Under the pieces are notes generated by a model, which ran no database searches, was not told where the DNA came from, and saw only the letters and a list, made by a program, of their open reading frames with translations. DNA of 64,000 bases from Pratylenchus scribneri (Eukaryota > Nematoda > Chromadorea > Rhabditida > Pratylenchidae), in NCBI GenBank assembly GCA_030063045.1, contig JAQSEB010000041.1, forward strand, positions 3,837,501 through 3,901,500, given 5' to 3'. Both the position numbers and the translations under genes were made by a program. The number at the start of each line of letters is the position of its first letter. Position 1 is the first letter of the stretch. Positions 33,239 to 43,600 of this stretch are shown in pieces.

Positions 33239-35752
33239 ATGGATTCTTTTTATATTATTCTTCCTTCAAATACTGGTGATTTGGAACAAAATACCACCTC
33301 AAATTTTACTGTTCGTCTACCTGATACTTTAGAACTGGATTCAAATTGGACAGTTGCATTGTCAAATATAATTTATCCTTTCTCATTTTCTATGCTAGAA
33401 GAGGAAGAAGGCGAGAATAGTTCAATAACAATTTATCGTCGCTATGGAAATGAACTCCGCTCAATTCTGGTCGGAATTCCAGATATTTTCTATAAGGATG
33501 AAGATGCATTAATGCATGCTATAAATTCCATTTTATTGGATGTTTGGGAAAAAGAATTGCATAAAAAAGGTGGCGATTATGAAAGGGATGCAGCTTCAGG
33601 GAAAAGTAAAAGGCAATTGCCTCCTGAAGGTCAATTGAAAACTCCAGAGAGAATTGAGGAATCAGAAGAGACTAAGAAAGCGGTAGCAGCCTTTTTGGCT
33701 GCAAAGGCCCAACAAATCGGTGGGACTCAAACAGTTACCCCTATTCATTCTGGTCAAGAAACTGAGGGACAATTAGAAAGAATTGAGGAAAGTGAAGAAA
33801 TTAAGAGAAAGGTACAAGAGTTAATAGATGCAAAACAAAAGGAACATTCAACTTCTTCTACCCAACCAACGGTAAATTCTTCCACATCGATATCTCAACA
33901 ACCTGCAACTTCCCAGACGCCTTCCCAACCAGTTACTTCTATTCCCTCTGGACCAAGAACAGAGGGTGGATTAAAAATTGTCGAAAGAATTGAAGAAAGT
34001 GATGAAGTCAAAAAGAAGGTACAAGAGTTTATTGACGAAAGACAAAGGCAGCAACAAATACCAAGCAATCAGCCATCAAGTGATGGCACTTCAACAGGAA
34101 CAATCTCACAACCAACAACTAGTCAAACTCCAATGGATGGTACATTAACACCAATACCAAAGGATACACCAGCTCCATTGCCTAAGGGCTTCGAACCAGA
34201 ATTGCATGAGCCATTGCTGAAATTAGCTAAAAGTGCATCGGACAGAGCCTGGAAGAAAAGTGTCGAAGCAGCAAAGAAAGCTCAACAAGCCCAAGAATTG
34301 GCGGATCATTATTTCACACTTGCGCGATTGAAATTCGCCCGTAAAGATTATGTCGAAACAACTAGTGGGACCGGTGAACTTATTCAAGTGAGAAAAACAC
34401 CAGAACACATTTTTGAATGGGTTCGTGAACAAATTGAAGTTATAAAACAAAGGAAAGATTTGGTGGCATCAAAGGCTCAAATTGCTGCTGATGCTGCTTC
34501 TCGTGCTGCCAATGCAAAAAGAGAAACAGATGCGGCTGTTGAAAGAAAAGATGTAGCTGAAGCAAGGAAAGCAGCGGATCGTGCTAAAAATGGTCGCAGG
34601 ACAGCTGAGGATGGTAATAAACAAGCTCAAGAGGCTCTTGATGAATTAAAGAAATTATCTGAAGAAGTAGTAAAGAAAGTAGATACAGCTCTCTATGAGC
34701 AAGACAATCCTTCGGAACCAGTGGTTTTGCCAATGCCTCCACCAAGCCCTCCACCACTAGTACAAAATATACCTACTTCATTGGATGAAGGAAAAGTAGA
34801 TGAAAGTGAATCAAAAGATGAACCATCAAAATTGGAAGAAGAGAAAGATCGGAGTGAATCATTGGATCAACAAAAAACGAAGGATGAAGGAAATGAGGAA
34901 GAAACTGATGCCGATTTTGAAATAACCACTAGCGATTCAAAGATAAAACAAAAACCAGATATTCTATTTGAATGGCCAGAATTTGATGATCCGAATATTG
35001 ATTATACTGAGGAACAAACAAATGAAAAGAATGATATGAGAAAACCAAGTTCTAAAAAAGTCCCTAAAACGGGGATATTTATTTCTCCTTCATATGAAAT
35101 TCCATCTCCAGTAGATGAGGCGGTTGAGCCATGGACTCCGACAGAACAATTACCTGCTTTACCTGAAGCACAAGCATTACAAGCAGGTTTCTTTGCCTCA
35201 ACAATGGGAAGAGAACCTCAACGAATAATTCATTTTGCTGAGCATGCTTATCCCCCAGAGTACACTCGAATGTTGATGAAAATGACAAAGGAACAATTGG
35301 CTGATCCCCACTATCAATGGGTCTATTTCCATTATGATACTATGCATCATCGTTTCTGGGTTTCAATGCAGGGCAATGTCCAATATATTGTGTTGAGTAA
35401 ACAATTGGCATATACAATGGGGTTTGATACCCAAAGACTCTACCACGGACATGTGGCAAAATACATGCCCGATATTGCGGGAGGAGTACGACAATTGGTA
35501 GTGTATGCTCCAAAACTAGTTGAGAATAGTATAATTGGGAATGTAACAGCCCCAATACTACGAGTGGTTAATGTTACAGGAAATCAAGGTCAGTGTATTT
35601 CTTCTATATATGAGACGGAACATCATCATCGTTTATTGGGAAAAAGACACCCAGAAATTACAATCGAAATTCGCACTTTAGCAGGAAAATTGGTTAAATT
35701 TCATTGGGGAAATTGTATACTAACACTACATTTTCAACGAGCCATATTTTGA
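33239..35752 (+). CDS. Penton-like minor capsid protein with large central insertion
   Basis: 837 aa. The N-terminal part (about 1-105: FYIILPSNTGD, NTTSNFTVRLPDTLELDSNW) and the C-terminal part (about 640-837: FWVSMQGNVQYIVLSKQLA, LVVYAPKLVE, GKLVKFHWGN) match the two halves of the Polinton minor capsid/penton-type protein. Between them lie about 500 residues rarely seen there: three copies of an ERIEESEE.K..VQE.IDA motif separated by Ser/Thr/Gln-rich linkers, an Ala/Lys/Glu-rich coiled coil, and an acidic, Pro-rich segment. The frame is open throughout. The insertion may form a vertex spike or fibre (inference). Confidence 0.85.
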   Translation: MDSFYIILPSNTGDLEQNTTSNFTVRLPDTLELDSNWTVALSNIIYPFSFSMLEEEEGENSSITIYRRYGNELRSILVGIPDIFYKDEDALMHAINSILLDVWEKELHKKGGDYERDAASGKSKRQLPPEGQLKTPERIEESEETKKAVAAFLAAKAQQIGGTQTVTPIHSGQETEGQLERIEESEEIKRKVQELIDAKQKEHSTSSTQPTVNSSTSISQQPATSQTPSQPVTSIPSGPRTEGGLKIVERIEESDEVKKKVQEFIDERQRQQQIPSNQPSSDGTSTGTISQPTTSQTPMDGTLTPIPKDTPAPLPKGFEPELHEPLLKLAKSASDRAWKKSVEAAKKAQQAQELADHYFTLARLKFARKDYVETTSGTGELIQVRKTPEHIFEWVREQIEVIKQRKDLVASKAQIAADAASRAANAKRETDAAVERKDVAEARKAADRAKNGRRTAEDGNKQAQEALDELKKLSEEVVKKVDTALYEQDNPSEPVVLPMPPPSPPPLVQNIPTSLDEGKVDESESKDEPSKLEEEKDRSESLDQQKTKDEGNEEETDADFEITTSDSKIKQKPDILFEWPEFDDPNIDYTEEQTNEKNDMRKPSSKKVPKTGIFISPSYEIPSPVDEAVEPWTPTEQLPALPEAQALQAGFFASTMGREPQRIIHFAEHAYPPEYTRMLMKMTKEQLADPHYQWVYFHYDTMHHRFWVSMQGNVQYIVLSKQLAYTMGFDTQRLYHGHVAKYMPDIAGGVRQLVVYAPKLVENSIIGNVTAPILRVVNVTGNQGQCISSIYETEHHHRLLGKRHPEITIEIRTLAGKLVKFHWGNCILTLHFQRAIF

Positions 35753-35757
35753 GAAAA

Positions 35758-35910
35758 ATGACTCACGTAAACATTGATTTGGACTCTCTGGATTGGACAC
35801 CTTTTCTTATGGCCCAGGAGGGAAAAGGCAATGGATTTGATGGAGGTAGTCGGTATTTCCAAGGAGTCCGCTATCAAAGAGGATTTGGCCTAATGTTGGC
35901 CGGTTTCTGA
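35758..35910 (+). CDS. Small capsid-region ORF (first half of a split protein)
   Basis: 50 codons, ending FQGVRYQRGFGLMLAGF. The motif F.G..YQRG.GL is, from memory, the start of a longer small virion protein in other Polintons. Here the frame stops at TGATG and the following ORF, in another frame, begins in that same TGATG. The two together look like the usual single protein. Confidence 0.6.
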   Translation: MTHVNIDLDSLDWTPFLMAQEGKGNGFDGGSRYFQGVRYQRGFGLMLAGF

Positions 35911-36182
35911 TGCCCATCGTTCGTAATATTGCATCCAGTGCAGGAGAACAAGCAATTCAAGCAGGTAGAAATGTTCTTGAAGATGTGGCCAAAGGTCGTT
36001 CTATTCAGGAAGCAGTGGCAGAACATGGAAGTCAAGGCCTACAAACTGTTGCCAAAAAACTTCAACAATGTGGGAAGGGAAGAAGAAGAAAAAAGTTACC
36101 TCTAATTAAAACAACAGTTAACCCATTCCCACCATCCAAAAAACAAAAGCACTATCGTGACCAATTAAGTGGTAATTTTTAA
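35910..36182 (+). CDS. Small capsid-region ORF (second half of a split protein)
   Basis: 90 aa, with ATG overlapping the previous TGA (ATGA type). It is helical (AGEQAIQAGRNVLEDVAKGRS) with a basic C-terminus (GKGRRRKKLPL). That layout suits a DNA-binding or capsid-internal protein; the function is not proven. It is just upstream of the major capsid gene. Confidence 0.65.
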   Translation: MPIVRNIASSAGEQAIQAGRNVLEDVAKGRSIQEAVAEHGSQGLQTVAKKLQQCGKGRRRKKLPLIKTTVNPFPPSKKQKHYRDQLSGNF

Positions 36183-36228
36183 AATGAGAGTATATATGTC
36201 AATGATTTTAGAATAATTCCACATAAAA

Positions 36229-37620
36229 ATGTCTACAATCAAAAAAATAGACAAAGATAGTGCTGAAGGGGTTGATAATAGACTTACCTTCTTTTCGATT
36301 CCGGCAACAAATGTTGGTATTCAACGCTCATCGACCAAGGAAATACTCCCATTGAATGCCCTCAACCAATCCGCTGGACCGTTCATATTTCGATACTTTG
36401 GGGATTCATTGTATTTAGATTTAAGCAAAACTTATCTTTACCTTGTGCTTTCGCTTGAACGCAAAGATGCAGATGGTGATTGGGTGGCCACAACTGATGG
36501 AACCACTGCCGGATTTGAAGGTGATAAACATGTTAGTGTAGCACAAATGATCGGATTGACCTGGATTCGTCGCCTAATGGTTTCAATAAATGGAGTCCAA
36601 TGTTATGATTCAGGCATTCATTATGCATATCGCAGCATCATACTTCATGAATTGGGCTCAGCTCGCGATCTGAATAAAGGTATTTATGAGGCAGCTCTCT
36701 ACTATGATGATTCAATTGATAAAGATGTATACAATGGAGTTGGTTTCCAGGCTCGAGCCACTCGATTTGCTAAAGGAGTCGAATGTAGAATGCTATCACA
36801 TCTTGACTATGATTTAGCCCGACAGAATCAACTCCTAATCCCACATAGCGATGTGGTTTGGACTCTGTACAGAAATACGGATGATTTCCTTATTCAAGCA
36901 CCCAACTTTAAAAAGGCTGCGGCTGATGCAGCTTTGACAGCTAACGCCCATACTTACCGACTTCGGTTGCACGATTTAAGATTGTATGTCAAGCAGGTAG
37001 ATCTTAGCCCTTCATTGAACAATGCAATTGCCCGCCATTTGGAACAGACACCAGCAAAATATGCACAACGAAAAATTGAAATAAGAAATGTATTTTTAGG
37101 AAAAGGAAGGCAAGAAATTACTCACCCTGCATTCACTTCGACTTGTCCACGCCGCCTGGTAATTTGTTTTGTGGAAGCTGATGCTTACACTGGCAGTGTG
37201 AAAAAATCACCGTTTACATTTTCAAATGCAAAAATACGTTCCGTTTCTGCTGAATTTGGTGGCCATATTTTCCCTTCGGTGCCATATGATCTGAATTTTA
37301 ATCAAGGTAATTTTGTTCATGCCTATGTGGACATGTATGCTGGAATGGGTTTAGATGAATGGCCCAATACTGACCAACGAACACTGGGCATAAGCATGAA
37401 AGAATTTTCAAAATCTTCATGCTTTTTCGTCATCCCAATGACATCTACGCTAGAGGATACATCCGGAATGGAATTGATTCGTCAAGGCACAACAACAGTA
37501 AAATGCACGTTTAACGAAGCAATTGGTGACACTGGTTATGAAATGCTGATTTTGGGTGAATTTGATTCTATCCTGTCCATAAATGCAGACCGTGTTTTAA
37601 CATCAGATGGTTCAGTTTAA
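36229..37620 (+). CDS. Major capsid protein (double jelly-roll)
   Basis: 463 aa, the normal length for a Polinton major capsid protein. Recognisable features are the N-terminal DNRLTFFSIPATNVGIQRSS block, beta-rich segments (FIFRYFGDSLYLDLSKTYLYL), QVDLSPSLNNAIARHLE, the RNVFLGKGRQEI strand, and the late P.TSTLEDTSGMELIRQG segment. It would form the pseudo-hexagonal capsomers of the virion. It sits before the protease, the usual order. There are no breaks. Confidence 0.93.
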   Translation: MSTIKKIDKDSAEGVDNRLTFFSIPATNVGIQRSSTKEILPLNALNQSAGPFIFRYFGDSLYLDLSKTYLYLVLSLERKDADGDWVATTDGTTAGFEGDKHVSVAQMIGLTWIRRLMVSINGVQCYDSGIHYAYRSIILHELGSARDLNKGIYEAALYYDDSIDKDVYNGVGFQARATRFAKGVECRMLSHLDYDLARQNQLLIPHSDVVWTLYRNTDDFLIQAPNFKKAAADAALTANAHTYRLRLHDLRLYVKQVDLSPSLNNAIARHLEQTPAKYAQRKIEIRNVFLGKGRQEITHPAFTSTCPRRLVICFVEADAYTGSVKKSPFTFSNAKIRSVSAEFGGHIFPSVPYDLNFNQGNFVHAYVDMYAGMGLDEWPNTDQRTLGISMKEFSKSSCFFVIPMTSTLEDTSGMELIRQGTTTVKCTFNEAIGDTGYEMLILGEFDSILSINADRVLTSDGSV

Positions 37621-37629
37621 ATTTAACAA

Positions 37630-38076
37630 ATGAATTCCTTACAAATTGAAAAAATTCTAACAAGTTATAAACCACTTAAAGGAATTTTCAAAGGTGTTTT
37701 TGCTTCTGATACAATCCCTTTAGGATTGAAAGTTCCCTATTGTTTTATTGCAAATACAATGAGAGAAGGCACTGCGGGACAACATTGGATTGCTTGCTAT
37801 TGCGATACGCGAAATACCATAGATTATTTTGATTCCCTGGCAGAAGAGGCGCCTCCCGAATTACAGAAATTTTTAGAACAATTCACTCATGTGAATGCCA
37901 ATAGTATTGCATTACAATCATTATTTTCAGAAACATGTGGGCATTATTGCATTTATTTTTTGGTGAAAAGAGGAAAAAATTCTTTTTTGCGAGTACTTAA
38001 TCAACTCTATTCACTACCCATGATTGAAAGGGAAAAGATGGTAAAAATGTTTTTACAATCATTAGTCAAATATTGA
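37630..38076 (+). CDS. Adenain-like cysteine protease
   Basis: 148 aa. The catalytic set is visible: H52 in GQHWIA, D68 in DYFDSL, Q96 in ALQS and C103 in ETCGHYC. The Q-C distance is 7. This fits the adenovirus-type (C5/ULP-like) maturation proteases found in all Polintons, which cut capsid precursors. It starts 10 nt after the major capsid stop. Confidence 0.93.
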   Translation: MNSLQIEKILTSYKPLKGIFKGVFASDTIPLGLKVPYCFIANTMREGTAGQHWIACYCDTRNTIDYFDSLAEEAPPELQKFLEQFTHVNANSIALQSLFSETCGHYCIYFLVKRGKNSFLRVLNQLYSLPMIEREKMVKMFLQSLVKY

Positions 38077-38114
38077 CTATATATGTTTTAGATAATATAT
38101 ATTTGAAAAGAATT

Positions 38115-38426
38115 ATGAATATTTTCATCCTATTTTTATTTCTTTTATTTTGGGCTACCTCATTAGGCTTCCCATCGTTATTTAACGGAACACTCGAAGA
38201 AAAACAATTTTTTCCCCCTCCTATTAATGGGTGTTTTATTCTGGATCCAAAACACGAATTGCTCATAGGTCCTCCGACAGATATTGAGAAGCAAATTCCT
38301 AATTTTTGGATGATTTTTGCCTATACTCTAGATGTTGTTTTAATTTTTATTTTGGCAGTATTTTTCCGAATCCACTATATAAAGAACGGCAATAAGATTG
38401 AGGGTTGGACCACCCCGTCATCATAA
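38115..38426 (+). CDS. Small single-pass membrane protein
   Basis: 103 aa from the first ATG. A signal peptide (MNIFILFLFLLFWATSLG), a short ectodomain with PPPINGCFILDPKHELLIGPP, one transmembrane segment (WMIFAYTLDVVLIFILAVFF) and a short basic cytoplasmic tail are visible. No family is recognised. It could be a membrane or cell-exit protein of the virus-like element; this is speculative. Confidence 0.55.
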   Translation: MNIFILFLFLLFWATSLGFPSLFNGTLEEKQFFPPPINGCFILDPKHELLIGPPTDIEKQIPNFWMIFAYTLDVVLIFILAVFFRIHYIKNGNKIEGWTTPSS

Positions 38427-38450
38427 ATTTTAAATTCCATTTTTAGAAAA

Positions 38451-39080
38451 ATGCGAACTACCGACATCCAGGAGAATATGTATCGAGCTTTGAAGAAACA
38501 TGAGCAAGAGGAGGCGGAAAAAGGAAATGAAAAATGCATACCATTAATTGATTTGTTGTGTCGTTTCAATGGTGGTTGCCAGCCGCATTTACTTCATCAG
38601 CACATTAAGAGAAAAAATTTGGAAAATTTGAATTACTTACAATCATTGGCCAGCCGCACTGAGTCTGAGGCAATAGAGGACGGGAATGGACAGCGAGTCT
38701 ACGAAGATGGAATGGTGCCAATGAAGAACACCTTTATTTTGACAACACATTTAAAAAATTTTCAATTGGATATTTTCCCCACAAAATTCACCAATTATGG
38801 AGCCGATCGTGTCCATGCACTTAATGGATTTTTGGGAATCAGCATTCGGTAAGTAAATCTAAAAAATAAATTTAATATTTTTAGACAATATTTCTATGTG
38901 CGTCATCGAATCAACCTTCGTTTTCCTCACTTGCCATTGGTGGGCGTTTTCGGCGGATCTGGTCACAATAAACATTTTTACTTCTATCCCTTGGAATGCC
39001 TTTGCTTATTGGAATTGCCCAATGAAGAACAAATACAAATGAACGAACCAACATTGGAACAACCGGAAGAACAATCTTAA
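38451..39080 (+). CDS. Argonaute/PAZ-like truncated protein
   Basis: Two exons, 38451-38848 and 38885-39080, with a 36-nt intron (gtaagt...tttttag), about 197 aa. The N-terminal part is helical and charged, followed by a segment like the Argonaute N-domain start (FILTTHLKNFQLDIFP). The C-terminal part (YFYVRHRINLRFPHLPLV, then FYFYPLECLCLLE) matches the end of a PAZ domain, where Argonautes read Y...Y.I.L.YP.LP and .PLE. The middle of PAZ and all MID/PIWI parts are absent. It may be a captured, shortened host Argonaute acting as an RNAi decoy or scaffold. Similarity is by eye only. Confidence 0.5.
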
Positions 39081-39177
39081 AATTGTATCACATAAATTTT
39101 CACGCAAATTATTTTCTCATTATTGTTAAAATTTTAATCCAGATAAATTCATTTGGGTTTGTGCCCAAACATAAAAA

Positions 39178-39842
39178 ATGATTCCAATCAAACCTATAAT
39201 CCAAAATATTGTTTCTACCCTATCTTTGGCTCTACCTAACGGAGAAAAATTTAATTTACATACAATTGTGAGCAAATTGCCAAATGCTCATTATCGTCCT
39301 GAACGCTTCTCAGCCTTGATCATTCGAATGCCGCAACCAATAAGAACGACAGCCTTGTTTTTTTCCACCGGGCGCTTGGTGTGCGTCGGAACCAAATCTG
39401 AACAAGAATCCCTTTCCCAGCTTAACAAATTTATGGAATTAATTAGGAATGCAACTGAAGCGGATATTCGAGTCAAGGAGGAATTCAAGATACAAAATAT
39501 GACGGCATCATTCAAATTCGAAGGCCTATTGAATTTGGAAAGTATGTAAAATAATTTTTGGAAAATATTTAATTATTTAGATCTCTACATCTTTTTGAAT
39601 AGCCTTTCAAAACCAAAATGGATTCGACAATGTTCATTCAATCCAGAAATTTTCCCGGGAATGTGCCTACGAATGAACACAACAAAATGTGTAGTTTTAC
39701 TTTCTCATCAGGGAAAAGTGTGATTACTGGTGGACGAAGTGAGAAAGAAATACTTGAAATTTTGAAATTATTTATCCCATTATTTTTCAATTTGTCAAAT
39801 GTAGTAATTATAATTGTGTTGTTAATCCATAAGTTAATCTAA
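39178..39842 (+). CDS. TATA-binding-protein-like gene with a frameshift
   Basis: Exon 1 (39178-39541) covers the first TBP repeat: IQNIVSTLSLALP, NAHYRPERFSALIIRMPQP, TTALFFSTGRLVCVGTKSE, then FKIQNMTASF beginning repeat 2. A 39-nt intron (39542-39580) leads to exon 2, where FNPEIFPGMCLRM matches TBP repeat 2. About 30 nt further, near 39705, the homology changes to another frame (SGKSVITGGRSEKEILEIL), and the original frame stops. So the gene needs one frame change to give a full TBP fold. This may be a pseudogene, a base error or a programmed shift. TBP binds TATA promoters; a viral copy could direct transcription of the element. It is quite diverged from typical TBP. Confidence 0.7.
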
Positions 39843-39883
39843 AAATTTTGGATAATTTTGAATAAAATTTTGGTTTACCTTCA

Positions 39884-40552
39884 TCAAAAAATGCTATGAA
39901 CAAATTCATCTCTCAAGTCCATTAATATTTCGCCAAGAACATTTTCGCCTTGCCAATTGTTGGGATCTCTCAAATGTTGGATATTTCTTGGACTGACACC
40001 GCAAGTCCAATGTGGATTGCAAACGGTGGCTTCAGTGAGCAATCCATCTCCAGTATCAATTAATTGTTGGAAAAGTAAAGGATTCTGTGTGAATTTGGCT
40101 CGGCATCCCTCATACATAATCTATAAATATTTTATAAAATTTTCCTTTTGAAAATACCCTATCTCGGATATCAGCCCATTGTATAGCACTGAAATTGCGG
40201 ACTCGTTGTGCCAAACGCCGAATTTTGTGTGTGTTTGTTTCAGTCAAAATTTGTTCAGCAATCTCTTGATCTCCAAAATATCGAGCCTTTTGCCAAGCCA
40301 AATAATGTTCAGCAGTGCAGAAATTTCGGCCCAATAATGTGAAAAAAGATTTGTGAGCATTGTGGAATCCAAAATCCTGACCAATGAAATACAGAATTTT
40401 CTGTCCGTTTATTCCTGTGATTTCAATTGGGGGCAATGGTTGTCTGAATTCCATTTCACCAACAAAAACAGAAACAGAACCTGAATTTTTTGAAATGAGA
40501 AAGTTAAATTCTAATTTTTACCAATTGGAACAAGTTCGGGATCACTGATCAT
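39884..40552 (-). CDS. NADAR-domain protein (YbiA/DUF1768-like)
   Basis: Three exons join in frame: 40522-40552, 40158-40480 and 39884-40120 (about 196 aa). It carries the NADAR signature: RNFCTAEHYLAWQKARYFGD with the EH pair and KA, then IAEQIL, W..IRD, KFTQNPLLFQQLIDTGDGLLTEAT, and a final WTCGVSP. NADAR proteins are linked to NAD/ADP-ribose chemistry; characterised members remove ADP-ribose from modified bases or act as N-glycosidases on riboflavin-pathway intermediates. In a viral element it could counter ADP-ribosylation or NAD-based defence (inference). It ends 42 nt from the TBP-like stop and is convergent with it. Confidence 0.85.
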
Positions 40553-40639
40553 TTGAAAATATTAAAAGAATTTAAATTATTTTATTAAAGATATTCTTTT
40601 GGTAAAGGAAACCAAATAGATAATAAATGAAAAATTTTA

Positions 40640-43600
40640 TCAGATTAGAGGATTTATTATTGGATTTCCACGATATCCATAAGGGTAACAAAGTAAATTT
40701 GAATCAATATGTCCTTTGTCATATATCGGTGCATATCGTCTAAAAAATGTTAAAAATTTTTTAATGTTTTCATTTTTCACCTTTTCTGCTTCTTCGTCAC
40801 AATAAATCCCTTTCGCCAATTTGGTTGAAAACCCAATCGTTCTAACAACACTGGTTCCATATCCTCGCCATAACTGTTAACCATTTTCTATTAAAAATAT
40901 ATATTTAATAATGGATCTATATTATTCACCTTAAATTGAGTAAAATCCAATGGTGTATTGGCCACTTCAAAACAACCCCGACATTTGATAATGTATTTGA
41001 TTTCATTTGTTTGTCGATGACACATTTTCATTGCATACTAAATTAGGCGCTAGTAATCTAAAAATATTTCAAACCTGTTTGCACCCGCCGGAGTAAAATG
41101 CAACAATTTTATATTCTGTCAATTCATGGCTCATCATTCCAAGCATTTCCCCCACAACGAAGGGAGGTGGCTGACCAATTTTGTGGAGAAAGATACAACT
41201 ATCTGTGTCCTATAATAAACATATTTAAAGAAAAAATTATTCCAATTACCGTGTAGAGCAACAAACATCCATGCTCATAAAATATTTTCTCCATATAATC
41301 ATATAGGGTCACACGAGCATTGGCAGTGGTAATGAGTGCAATCACAACATTGTTTTTGTCGTGTGGACGGACAAATTCTCTTCGATTTTTATATGGGACA
41401 CAGAAAAGATCCGGTCCAAGCATTTCGATAGCACCAACTTCCAATTTCGGGTCGTTCAGAACAGTATGCAATTCCACAGGACAAGATGTGATCAGATCCT
41501 GAATAATTTTTTAATCTTCTAAGAGAATTGATAAAACCTTAGTCAAATTTGCTCGCAGACTCCATCTTGCCCACCTTTAAATATTCATTATCAGTTAAAC
41601 AGTTTAAATAAAAAATTTACATAGTATTATTTACACGTTTGCTTGTATCTCGCATAGCATGGTCTAATTCAATTAGTTCCATATCCAATTTGATTCCATA
41701 TTCCTTTTCGTAACGTTCGATATATGCCATTTTTAAATTTTCCTGTTCTGAAGCATGCGCATTCAAAATGTAATTTGGCCATCCGCTAGCCTTAATTAAT
41801 AATAATTACAAAGTAGCTGGAAATATAAAAAATACTTGTATTTTTAGTCGCATCATTTGTTGGACATAAGGGCGAAGAAGCTTATCGCTCCATTTCTCCC
41901 AATGATAGATTGAATAGACATGAGTGACTTTGTAGCCGCGTCTTAGAGCCAATTCTAATTCGGGCGAGGCAATTGTGCAAATAAAACCACGTTGTTCAGC
42001 TGTATGTTTACACAATTTTTGACCCAATTCACGAGTATATGGTGTGTCCATTTTCATCGCAATTCCGGCAGGAGCATCAAGGGCACATTTGTGGCAAAGA
42101 TGAAAGATCTGATTAATGTTATTAGAATCAAAATAAAATTACATACAAGTTTTCCTCTAACGTGTTCGCCGATAACGGGTAAATATAAATCATCAGGAGG
42201 AATAATGAAGAGTTTGAAAAGGCCACGATAAGGTCGTAGGTGATCAACACGATTCCAATTCACATCCTTATTCAAATCCACCAATTCTGGATGCCCTAAG
42301 TAAAAAAATGGAAAAATTTTAAATAAGGATAAAATTACCAATTGGATAAAATGCTTTATAATTCACAGAGGGATAGAGACTGACAACATCAAATGAGGAG
42401 ATTTCAAATTGTTCAAGTAAATCAGTCCTTTCTTCGATATCACATTTCATCGCGATTGGTCCGGTCCTTCCTCCCTAAAATTTTTTATTTTTATCATTAT
42501 AAATTTTTACCTGAAATCCATCTCTTGGAATCAAGGGGCCAGCGATATGAATTTTTTCATCAAAAAAGGTTTTCATCTCAATATTTTTATTCTGCATTTC
42601 CATAACTTCACATTCCCAAATTATCAGCACATCATATCCTATTTCTTCCAGCTGTCTTTTTCGTTTTATTGTCAAATCACGATTGTAAAGTGCCGTCTTC
42701 CCATTTAAACAAATATCATATTGATCGTATAAACTAAAATTTTTCAAAAATTAGAAAATTTTAGAAATACTTACCAATCATGACCATGCCATGCACATCC
42801 CAAAAATTCAATCACAATATCAGGACCATCCCATCGATCGACAAATCCATCCACTCGAATCAATTGCCCACTTCGTAAACGTATTCTTTTTTCTCCTTCT
42901 GGACTGTCATGACATTGAATATCCCACCCATTTTTATAAGAAAGCCATCTAAGATATTTCATCGCAATGTGTGATTGGTTGTCGGCTTTATGATAACCTA
43001 AATTTCTTGTTATCTAATAAATTTAAAAAAGTATAACCATAATCTGGAATTATAGCAATTTCTTGTGGCTTCAAAAAATTTATACCTGAAATAATATTTT
43101 TATTTAAATTTTTATTTTTTTAAACGCACAGAAATGGCGTATACATGCGCTTGCCAATGTAAGTGAATTAGCAAGAACGTCGTCCCGTTTTGAAGTATCG
43201 GTCGCTAATTTGAAAAACAATTGTTGAAATTTTACAATTGCATGAGCCAATATTCTCACATCCTATAAATTAGTAAAAATTAAAATTTTTTATTTATTCT
43301 ACCTGTTCACAATATATTCCTATTTCATTTCCGAGGCAAAAAGGTGTATTTTCATTTTCCGCATACCATCGATTAAATGCTTCCAATCGTTCCTTCTGCA
43401 TAGATTCGGGATAGTAGAATTTTCGATCAGGCAAATGCGACAATTTAACATGCATATTTCTATTCAAATTATAGCCATGAGGGAAGAATGCTTTTCCGCC
43501 TTCATCTATTTCCAAACAAAGTGCTTTTGGCATTTTTTCCAATTTCATCATCATCCAATTAAACGAGTCTCGAAATGAAATATGTGGAGAAATGCCTGGT

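Noticed and set aside
34223..35555. Minus-strand ORFs inside the minor capsid gene
   Set aside because: They are shadows of the 837-codon plus-strand ORF and have no features of their own.
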